Below, piece by piece: positions 1-5,373 of a DNA stretch of 8,725 bases. The stretch is from JADJPL01 sp041183125. GTDB taxonomy: Bacteria > Bacteroidota > Bacteroidia > Chitinophagales > Saprospiraceae. Below the pieces are notes generated by a model. The model was not told the origin of the DNA, ran no database searches, and was given only the letters and a program-made list of their open reading frames with translations. The stretch's first letter is position 1. Every line of letters starts with the position of its first letter. The stretch is taken from positions 1-8,725 of the forward strand of contig JBEGMH010000065.1 of NCBI GenBank assembly GCA_041183125.1, read 5' to 3'. The position numbers were made by a program, and so were the translations under genes.

Positions 1-72
1 AAAAAATATTTTGAACGAGCGCTTGTTTTTTTGATTTTGCACGGCAAAATCAAAAAAACAAGCGCTCGTTCA
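1..72 (-). terminator. Hairpin that can terminate the TPR/PD40/SPOR gene
   Basis: Read on the minus strand, the 28-bp hairpin of copy 1 lies about 56 nt after the stop of the 128-2113 gene and is followed by ATATTTTTT (plus positions 1-9), a usable U-tract. It is much longer and more perfect than a typical intrinsic terminator. The stem is flanked by A/T-rich sequence on both sides, so termination could work in both directions. The role is inferred from position and structure. Confidence 0.55.
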
Positions 73-106
73 TTATTTTATTCTTCAGGCCGGGGCGGTG
101 AAATAC
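1..106 (+). repeat. Palindromic repeat element, copy 1 (hairpin plus conserved tail)
   Basis: An A-rich lead (1-12) is followed by a perfect palindrome: arm 13-40, loop ACG 41-43, arm 44-71, 28 bp, extended by a T-A pair at 12/72. A tail follows at 74-106 that begins TATTTTATTCTTCAGGC. The whole segment aligns without gaps to the minus strand of 5327-5222: by my count 9/12 identical in the lead, 37/59 in the palindrome and 25/33 in the tail. The inner stem TTTGATTTTGC is shared, while the outer stem differs but stays paired. The left boundary is cut by the window, so the element may extend further. I do not recognise it as a named repeat family. Confidence 0.75.
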
Positions 107-127
107 TTTTTACACAATCCCCTTAGG

Positions 128-2113
128 TTAAAGATTGGTCTTCCCGTATCGCACCCCATTCTCATATTTAACGATATAGGCAGCGGAAAACCCTTTCTTT
201 TTAGCTTCTGCCAGGGCGTTCTTCGCTTCTGCGACCGACATGAAGTCGGCTAAAAGGACACGGGTCAGGCTGCGGGAGGGGATGTATTCCGTCTGGATGG
301 TGCCCAGTGCGCTCAACTTGGAGAAAGTGGGGTCTGCCGGGTTGTATTTCGAGGCGGCGATGAGTTGTATCTTGTAGTAGATCCCGTTGTAGCGGGGCGC
401 ATTTGACTGGTACTCGAGGTTGTCGGAGTTGGAGGTAGCGCGGAGGGTATAGGTTTCGCCAACGGGGAAGGGAACCGCCGGCTCGGTAGGCAGGCTGGGC
501 TTTTCGGGTGCTGGCGTAGGATTGAGGGGCAGGGGGTTAGGTTTTGGAGCCCCCATTTTTTTCAAGAAGAGCGGTTGTCCGTACGATAGGTTGGAAGGGT
601 TGTCGGTAAAAAACGTGTAGGAGCCGCTTTCATAGCCTTCGGAATTGACTTCGACGCGGTATTGACGCTGGGGCAGGATTTCGAGGCTGTAGTTTCCGAT
701 GGTGATGGTGCGGGAAAGCACCAGGGACTCTGCTCCATTGGTTTGGAGCTCGAAGAGCGACAGGTTGTAGCTGCGCATCGGCTCGCCTAATTCCTGGTCG
801 AAGACGGCCCCTTCGAGGAGGATTGCCTTCGGCTTGATGCGGAACTCGAAGATATCATCGTCCCGGTTGGTCGTTTTTTCGCTGCCGAAAGAGCGGTTGG
901 AGCTGAGGAAAATGGTATTCCCCTCATTGGCTTTGACCAGGTAGAGGTCGTCTGCCGGGGAGTTGAATGGTTTGCCGATGTTTTCGGGAGCGCTCCAGTT
1001 GGCCAGGTCGCCCCGGGTTTTGAACAGGTCGAAGCCTCCCAGGGAGGGCAGGCCGTTGGAGGCGAAGTAGAGCACACCTTCATCGGTGCTGTAATAAGGT
1101 GTCATTTCATGGCCCTGGGTGTTGACGCTGGGGCCGAGGTTGACCGGCTGGGAGAACCCGGCATCGCTGTTGAGGTTGCGGGTGACGTACCAGAGGTCCA
1201 TACCCCCTTTGCCACCGGATCGGTTGGAGGAGAAGTAGAGGATTTCCACATCGCCGCGGTAAGTGACCCAGGGTTGGGTAGCGGTGACGCCATTGGTGTT
1301 GATGTAATCGGGTAGGCGTTCCGGGGCAGACCAGCCCTCAGAGGCTATTTTTCGGATCGCAAAAATTTCGCAACGGGTAGTGAGGTTGTCGAACTTGCCT
1401 TTGTTTTCACAAATAGTGAAATAAAAGCGGGAACCATCGGGCGAGAGGCTGCCGTGGCAGTACTGGCCGTTCTGTATCAGGGGGAAGTTGGGAGGGTTCA
1501 TGCTTTTGTTCCAGGACAGACCCGTGTATTCCGAGCGGTAGATGCGGGCTTGCCCACCCATGGAGGAGGAGAAAAACAGCACGTCGGGGGCAACAGAGAC
1601 AGGGGCAAACTCATTATCAGCGGTATTGATGGTATTTCCCGGGCGGATTTCCTCCACGCCTTCCTGGGGCGCCAGGTTTTTGGCCAAGTCGCAGCCCCGG
1701 AGTTCGGTCTGCACAATTTCTTCGAGTACCGTTTTGCCTTCCCCGGTATAGGTGTCGCGAAAACTCTGGAACGCTTTGGCGGCTTCATCGTATCGTCCGT
1801 CCTGTTTCAGGCTGCGCGCGTATTTGAGCCCGATGAGGGGGAAGGTGGCGTTATCGCCTTTGATGGGCTCGTAGGCCTGGGCGGCTTTGCGGAAATCGCG
1901 CAGGAGATAATACGCCTCGCCTGCCTTGAAGGACAATTCTTTGTTGTTCTTTTTTTTCAGGGCGTTTTCATACATGGCGGCTGCCTGGGCATAGTCGCCT
2001 TTTTGGAAAAAACCGTCGGCGGTTTTTTCCATTTTTTTCCAGCTCTGCGCCTTGGCGGGGGCATAAAAGCCCAATACTGATACTACCAGAAGAATTCCGA
2101 ATCGGGTTGTCAT
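128..2113 (-). CDS. Exported TPR + PD40 propeller + SPOR-like protein (PorE-like architecture)
   Basis: Predicted periplasmic protein of 661 residues. Residues 1-23 form a signal peptide (hydrophobic core, cut near AKAQ/S) with no lipobox cysteine. TPR-like helices span about 25-145 (GDYAQAAAMYENAL, YDEAAKAFQSF). Residues about 165-425 hold PD40/WD40-like propeller strands, with hallmarks such as LYFSSNRSGGKGGMDLW (292-308), LYFASNGLPSLGGFDLF (348-364) and IFLSSNRS (401-408). Residues about 430-515 resemble a carboxypeptidase-regulatory-like beta domain. A proline-rich linker (522-550) leads to a SPOR-like C-terminus (578-650, IYYKIQLIAAS... followed by AEAKNALAEAKKKGFSAAYIV). TPR-propeller-CRD order matches PorE of the type IX secretion system, but PorE ends in an OmpA-type peptidoglycan-binding domain; here SPOR takes that place. 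It starts 33 nt after purN, so the two are probably cotranscribed. Exact function is inferred; it could be a different TPR/PD40 envelope protein. Confidence 0.85.
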   Translation of the reverse strand: MTTRFGILLVVSVLGFYAPAKAQSWKKMEKTADGFFQKGDYAQAAAMYENALKKKNNKELSFKAGEAYYLLRDFRKAAQAYEPIKGDNATFPLIGLKYARSLKQDGRYDEAAKAFQSFRDTYTGEGKTVLEEIVQTELRGCDLAKNLAPQEGVEEIRPGNTINTADNEFAPVSVAPDVLFFSSSMGGQARIYRSEYTGLSWNKSMNPPNFPLIQNGQYCHGSLSPDGSRFYFTICENKGKFDNLTTRCEIFAIRKIASEGWSAPERLPDYINTNGVTATQPWVTYRGDVEILYFSSNRSGGKGGMDLWYVTRNLNSDAGFSQPVNLGPSVNTQGHEMTPYYSTDEGVLYFASNGLPSLGGFDLFKTRGDLANWSAPENIGKPFNSPADDLYLVKANEGNTIFLSSNRSFGSEKTTNRDDDIFEFRIKPKAILLEGAVFDQELGEPMRSYNLSLFELQTNGAESLVLSRTITIGNYSLEILPQRQYRVEVNSEGYESGSYTFFTDNPSNLSYGQPLFLKKMGAPKPNPLPLNPTPAPEKPSLPTEPAVPFPVGETYTLRATSNSDNLEYQSNAPRYNGIYYKIQLIAASKYNPADPTFSKLSALGTIQTEYIPSRSLTRVLLADFMSVAEAKNALAEAKKKGFSAAYIVKYENGVRYGKTNL

Positions 2114-2146
2114 AAGAGGTATTTTTTTGGGTAAACGTTTTTTGGT

Positions 2147-2779
2147 TTATGTGGGCCTGTCGGGATGGGCCGACAAGCGTTCCGGGGAGATGGGCTGCCC
2201 GTGCAGCACGGCATCTACGACGCCGGGAAAAAAGCGGTGTTCCAGTGCCTGGACTTTGCGGGCGACATCCCCGGGGCTGTCGCCCGGGGAAACCGGGCAC
2301 TGGGCCTGGAAAATGACCGCCCCCTCGTCGTAGTGCTCATTGACGTAGTGGATAGTGATTCCGGACTCGCGCTCTGCGGCGGCGCAGACGGCTTCGTGTA
2401 CCCGCATGCCGTACATCCCCTTGCCCCCGTGCAGCGGGAGCAAAGAAGGGTGTATGTTGACGATCCGCCCGGGGAACTGCGCCACGAGGGTAGCGGGGAT
2501 TTTCCAGAGGAAACCGGCTAATACGATAAAGTCTATGGCGTAGGTCTGGGTCAGCGCACGGAGCAAGGGGGTATTTCCCTCCTGGATATCCGTGCGCTGT
2601 ATGATCAGGGTGGGTACCGAGAAATCATCGGCTATGCGCAGTACGGGGGCGTCGGGTTTATTACAGACGAGCAGGGCCACGCGCACATCTTCCCGCGAGG
2701 AAAAGTACGCCATGATGTTCCGCGCATTGCTGCCGGTACCGGATGCGAAGAGCGCGATGCGTTTTGCGGTGGCCTGCAT
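2147..2779 (-). CDS. purN: Phosphoribosylglycinamide formyltransferase (GAR transformylase)
   Basis: Transfers the formyl group from 10-formyltetrahydrofolate to GAR, the third step of de novo purine synthesis, in the cytoplasm. The 210 residues match the usual PurN length. Visible family motifs are the N-terminal nucleotide loop IALFASGTGSN (8-18), the VLAGFLWKIP segment (86-95), the catalytic NIHPSLLP (108-115, with Asn108 and His110) and HYDEGAVIFQA (149-159), whose Asp151 corresponds to the catalytic Asp of E. coli PurN. The start at 2779 places the first beta strand normally. The gene lies 69 nt after porD and 33 nt before the PD40/SPOR gene; neither neighbour is a purine gene, so the grouping looks like a shared transcript rather than a pathway cluster. 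Confidence 0.95.
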   Translation of the reverse strand: MQATAKRIALFASGTGSNARNIMAYFSSREDVRVALLVCNKPDAPVLRIADDFSVPTLIIQRTDIQEGNTPLLRALTQTYAIDFIVLAGFLWKIPATLVAQFPGRIVNIHPSLLPLHGGKGMYGMRVHEAVCAAAERESGITIHYVNEHYDEGAVIFQAQCPVSPGDSPGDVARKVQALEHRFFPGVVDAVLHGQPISPERLSAHPDRPT

Positions 2780-2809
2780 AGGTGGTGTCGTTGCTATACC
2801 CTATAAACG

Positions 2810-2833
2810 CAAAAATAGGCTATTTTGCCTATT
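2810..2833 (-). promoter_or_regulatory. Hairpin and TAnnTTTG-type -7 box between porD and purN
   Basis: A 7-bp hairpin (AATAGGC at 2814-2820, loop 2821-2826, GCCTATT at 2827-2833) ends on the minus strand in a short T-run, as expected of a weak terminator for porD. The same bases read TATTTTTG on the minus strand (2817-2810), a full match to the Bacteroidota -7 consensus TAnnTTTG, about 30 nt before the purN start. I see no TTTG at the expected -33 position. The segment may therefore end porD, start purN, or both; each role is inferred. Confidence 0.4.
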
Positions 2834-2848
2834 GGGCATGGATTTTCC

Positions 2849-3748
2849 CTAATTCAAGGCCCGGTAGCGGGCGGTATTGGCAGCGTCAATGCGCGACATG
2901 ACGCGCACGACCTGCTCTTTCTCCTGAGGGGTGCCCAGTTTGAAAATTTCCAGCACTTCCTGGCTTTTGGCGTTGATGAACATCTGGATGGCCATGGAGT
3001 TGGGATATGCCTGGTTGGTTTTCAGCACGTTTTCGAGGGATTCCGACATCAGGGTGCGGGCTTTGGCCACGTCTTTGGCCATGGTGTCCAGGGCGAGGCG
3101 GTGGTAGGCGTACATGGCCTCGCGCAAGGGCCGGATCCGTGGGGAGAGCATATTTTCCACGATCCAGAAGCGGTTGCGGTTGCCGTCGGTGGAGCGCCAG
3201 CCCGGCGAGCTGGCGGCAATGCCCTGGGGGATGGTATTGACGATGTCCTGGGCGGCCAGGAAGTAGGGCTCGCCCCCGTAGAGGGCGAAAGAGTCGTAAT
3301 CCAGTCCGAGGATGACATATACATAAAAAGAAAGCACCGACGAGAGGTTGTCGTTGAACGTGTTCTTGCTGTATTGCAGCGGCTGGAACTGCTCGTAAGT
3401 GAACACGACTTCCCGGTCAATGTGGTTGAACAGAGCGGTCTCATAGTTGCTGCCGTACACCGGTCGGGAGGACTGCACGGCAATGTCCGCTTTAAAGCTG
3501 GTAGGAGACAACTCCTCCTGTAAGGTAATCAGGAGGTTGCAGTTGATGCGTTCGTTGCGCTCGAACACGTCGTCGGTCCACTTGGTACCGTTGAGGAATT
3601 CCAGTACGCTCTGCTCCAGGGTTTCAAAAATGCGGGGATCCGCCGTCTGAAGTTTCTGTACGTTGACTTTTACGGTAAAGTTCACTTCCTGACAAACCCC
3701 GGCGAACGTGCCGAGGAGCAGGGCGGCGATGAGGAACGCATGCTTCAT
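2849..3748 (-). CDS. porD: Type IX secretion system protein PorD (DUF4835 family)
   Basis: A 299-residue exported protein. Residues 1-19 form a signal peptide (MKHAFLIAALLLGTFAGVCQ), and the mature start EVNFTVKVN matches the QELNCTVTVN-type start of the family. Further family blocks are WTDDVFERNERINCNLLI, the VQSSRPVYGSNY segment, SVLSFYVYVILGLDYDSFALYGGEPYF, the DGNRNRFWIVENML segment, and a C-terminal helix with PNSMAIQMFINAKSQEV. I chose the ATG at 3748 over the in-frame ATG at 3775, because the upstream start adds nine polar residues before a complete signal peptide. The family is annotated as PorD of the type IX secretion system; its molecular role is poorly known and probably periplasmic. 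It follows rpoZ after a 179-nt gap with a large inverted repeat. Confidence 0.85.
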   Translation of the reverse strand: MKHAFLIAALLLGTFAGVCQEVNFTVKVNVQKLQTADPRIFETLEQSVLEFLNGTKWTDDVFERNERINCNLLITLQEELSPTSFKADIAVQSSRPVYGSNYETALFNHIDREVVFTYEQFQPLQYSKNTFNDNLSSVLSFYVYVILGLDYDSFALYGGEPYFLAAQDIVNTIPQGIAASSPGWRSTDGNRNRFWIVENMLSPRIRPLREAMYAYHRLALDTMAKDVAKARTLMSESLENVLKTNQAYPNSMAIQMFINAKSQEVLEIFKLGTPQEKEQVVRVMSRIDAANTARYRALN

Positions 3749-3816
3749 GAGAGAGGTTTTTCCAGGGCATCGCAAAGAACAGCGGGGGCAGCCCCTTGGC
3801 CTTGGGCGTTTTGCGA

Positions 3817-3897
3817 CGTCTTTTAAAAAAGTTTGTATGAGAAGTTCTTAGATTAGCTGCGGGAGCGATCACCGCAACAAGTCTTTTTTAAAAGACG
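3817..3897. repeat. Long inverted repeat between rpoZ and porD
   Basis: Fifteen-base perfect arms (CGTCTTTTAAAAAAG at 3817-3831 and its complement at 3883-3897) enclose 51 nt, which contain a smaller stem TGCGG/CCGCA (3858-3862 and 3872-3876). Outside the arms, imperfect pairing continues (GCGTTTTGCGA versus the complement of the CCACAAAAGC side). On the minus strand it begins about 30 nt after the rpoZ stop, so it may end the bamD-rpoZ transcript, or it may be a scar of an insertion or deletion. The left side holds TTTTGCGACGT (3809-3819), identical to the loop core of the palindrome at 5257-5315. Confidence 0.6.
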
Positions 3898-3927
3898 CCA
3901 CAAAAGCAGCCGGTAGTATGTACGGGC

Positions 3928-4281
3928 CTATAATTCCGGTGCTTTGGGGGCTGGCTTGCGCTCCCCATAGCGGAAAACCAGGTCGCCGTTGAGGAACTCC
4001 TCCATAGCGATGATGGCCGGGTTGGGCAGGCGCTCATAGAACTTGGAGATTTCAATTTGTTCCTTGTTCTCGCTGATTTCCTCGATAGCATCGGAGCTGA
4101 TGGCGAATTCTTCGAGTTTGTTGTGCAGCTCGCGCTTGATTTCCACGCTGAGCTGGCGGGCGCGCTTGGTGACGATAGCCAGCGATTCGTAGATGTTGGC
4201 GGATTGTTGGGCCAGGGCATCCATGTTGCGGGCGCGCACGTTGGGATCCAAGCCCTGCACTTTGTTTTTGATATCAGACAT
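3928..4281 (-). CDS. rpoZ: RNA polymerase omega subunit, Bacteroidota type
   Basis: A cytoplasmic protein of 117 residues that would assist assembly and stability of RNA polymerase by clamping the beta' subunit. Evidence is the Bacteroidota omega pattern: a mixed N-terminus, then NIYESLAIVTKRARQLSVEI (29-48) and KRELHNKLEEF, with a C-terminal block NPAIIAMEEFLNGDLVFRYG, ending in a proline-rich tail. The start at 4281 overlaps the end of bamD by 8 nt, so translation is probably coupled, and the bamD-rpoZ order is a known Bacteroidota arrangement that supports both calls. In relatives coaBC usually follows; here a non-coding gap follows instead. Confidence 0.9.
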   Translation of the reverse strand: MSDIKNKVQGLDPNVRARNMDALAQQSANIYESLAIVTKRARQLSVEIKRELHNKLEEFAISSDAIEEISENKEQIEISKFYERLPNPAIIAMEEFLNGDLVFRYGERKPAPKAPEL

Positions 4282-5143
4282 TGTCTAATTGTTTTATTTT
4301 AACCATAATCTGTTCGCGGGTCGTTTCCAGTTCCTTTTTGTAGGAGGACTTGGGGAAACGGTACAGGAACTCGTCTATGAACCTTTTCGTATCTTCATAA
4401 CGCTCTTTGCGCTTTTCCAATATGCTGTTTTCAGCGCGCAGGTAAGCGGCGCGGTAAATCATGTAGCGCACTTCCTCTGCCTGGTCCGTTTCCGGGAAGT
4501 CTTTGAGCAGGTTCTCAAAGGAGTTCATAGCGGATTGGTACTGGCGGATGTGGAAGTACAGTTTGCCTTCTTCGTAGGCTTTGCGCTCTAATTTGGCGCG
4601 CATTTCATCAATGAGCCGGTTGCATTCCTCCGCCCGCTTGCTTTCGGGGAATAGGGTGATGAAGTTTTCCATGTCCGCCATAGCGGTCATGGTCGGACCC
4701 TGGTCCAGCCGGAAGCCGGGGGAGAGCAGATAATTGGAATAGGCAGCCATGAACTCGGCTTCTTCGCGCAGGGGGCTCACCGAGTAGGTCTGGGAAAACG
4801 TTTTGAAGTGGGTGGCCGCGAGGATGTAATCTTCCTGGTGGTAGAAGGTATAAGCGTATTTGAAGAAAATATCCTCCCCTTCTTTTCGGGCGCGGAAGCT
4901 GCTCAGGATAAGTTCGTAGAGGGTTTGGGCCTTCTGGTACTCCTTTTCCTGAAAATACGCCTGTGCTTTTTCATACAGCACTTGAGGGTCGCCGCTGGTG
5001 CGGATTTTCTCAAACTCGCTCTTGCAGGCGCTGCCTGCAAGCAAGAGGACGCATGCGAATACTATATTCCGGGCGCTGCGCCACGATGTGCCGATGCCCT
5101 TTTGGGCAACCAGGATGTTACGTTTGATCCGAGTGTCTTTCAT
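4274..5143 (-). CDS. bamD: Outer membrane assembly lipoprotein BamD
   Basis: Lipoprotein subunit of the Bam complex, which inserts beta-barrel proteins into the outer membrane; periplasmic face of the outer membrane. The 289 residues start with a long basic N-region, a hydrophobic stretch (27-36) and a lipobox LAGSAC with acylated Cys40. TPR-like repeats follow: LYEKAQAYFQEKEYQKAQTL (56-75), a second at YHQEDYILAATHF, a third at KLYFHIRQYQSAMNSFENLL, and FIDEFLYRFPKSSY. The length is typical of Bacteroidota BamD. There is no other reasonable start before the lipobox, so the ATG at 5143 stands even though a consensus promoter box ends only 7 nt upstream of it. First gene of a transcript with rpoZ. 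Confidence 0.9.
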   Translation of the reverse strand: MKDTRIKRNILVAQKGIGTSWRSARNIVFACVLLLAGSACKSEFEKIRTSGDPQVLYEKAQAYFQEKEYQKAQTLYELILSSFRARKEGEDIFFKYAYTFYHQEDYILAATHFKTFSQTYSVSPLREEAEFMAAYSNYLLSPGFRLDQGPTMTAMADMENFITLFPESKRAEECNRLIDEMRAKLERKAYEEGKLYFHIRQYQSAMNSFENLLKDFPETDQAEEVRYMIYRAAYLRAENSILEKRKERYEDTKRFIDEFLYRFPKSSYKKELETTREQIMVKIKQLDNV

Positions 5144-5150
5144 AAGCCTG

Positions 5151-5186
5151 CAAAAGTACTGGTTTCTAAGTTTTTCCGCAAAAGTA
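5151..5186 (-). promoter_or_regulatory. Promoter of bamD-rpoZ with two TACTTTTG boxes
   Basis: On the minus strand, TACTTTTG occurs twice, at 5186-5179 and 5158-5151, 28 nt apart. Both match the Bacteroidota -7 consensus TAnnTTTG. The TTTG of the upstream box (5182-5179) lies exactly 20 nt before the downstream box, the normal spacing for a -33 TTTG element, so the two together form a complete promoter. The downstream box ends 7 nt before the bamD ATG, which predicts a 5' leader of only a few nucleotides. Confidence 0.65.
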
Positions 5187-5221
5187 TTTTATGGACATCG
5201 AAAAAATAGCTTTGGTTGGTT

Positions 5222-5327
5222 GTATGGCGCTGCGTCAGCCTGAAAAATAAAATACCGAAGCCGTCTGTATTTCTTTGATTTTACGTCGCAAAATCAAAGA
5301 AATACAGACGGCTTCAACCTGTTTTTT
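5222..5327 (-). repeat. Palindromic repeat element, copy 2 (hairpin plus conserved tail)
   Basis: On the minus strand: an A-rich lead (5327-5316, AAAAAACAGGTT), a 59-nt palindrome (5315-5257) and a tail (5254-5222) beginning TATTTTATTTTTCAGGC. The arms at 5257-5282 and 5290-5315 are perfect complements over 26 bp; in the tail-sense strand a G-U and a C-G pair extend the stem to 28 bp around a GAC loop. The length and spacing of every part equal those of copy 1 at 1-106. It lies between the dipeptidase gene and the bamD promoter, and may also end the dipeptidase transcript: T-rich sequence follows the hairpin in that direction. Confidence 0.75.
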
Positions 5328-5337
5328 GGGTAGTACC

Positions 5338-5362
5338 GGGGCAAAAGGACCTTTTTGACCCC
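5338..5362 (-). other. Short hairpin just after the dipeptidase stop codon
   Basis: GGGGCAAAA (5338-5346) pairs with TTTTG-A-CCCC (5353-5362) to give nine base pairs with one bulged A. It lies 11 nt beyond the stop of the 5374-6903 gene. The minus-strand sequence after it is A-rich rather than T-rich, so it is not a standard intrinsic terminator; it might protect the transcript 3' end. Function is inferred only from position. Confidence 0.3.
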
Positions 5363-5373
5363 TCGCAAAAAGT

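Noticed and set aside
1..72. CRISPR-like repeat unit
   Set aside because: The palindrome is single at each site, with no array of direct repeats and spacers and no cas gene in the window.
1454..2080. 208-codon plus-strand frame opposite the PD40/SPOR gene
   Set aside because: It lies fully inside a well-supported minus-strand gene and shows no domain or signal.
2825..3523. 232-codon plus-strand frame opposite porD
   Set aside because: Antisense shadow rich in G, V and H; porD on the other strand is well supported.
3749..3775. Upstream ATG for porD at 3775
   Set aside because: It adds nine polar residues before a complete signal peptide; the ATG at 3748 fits export better.
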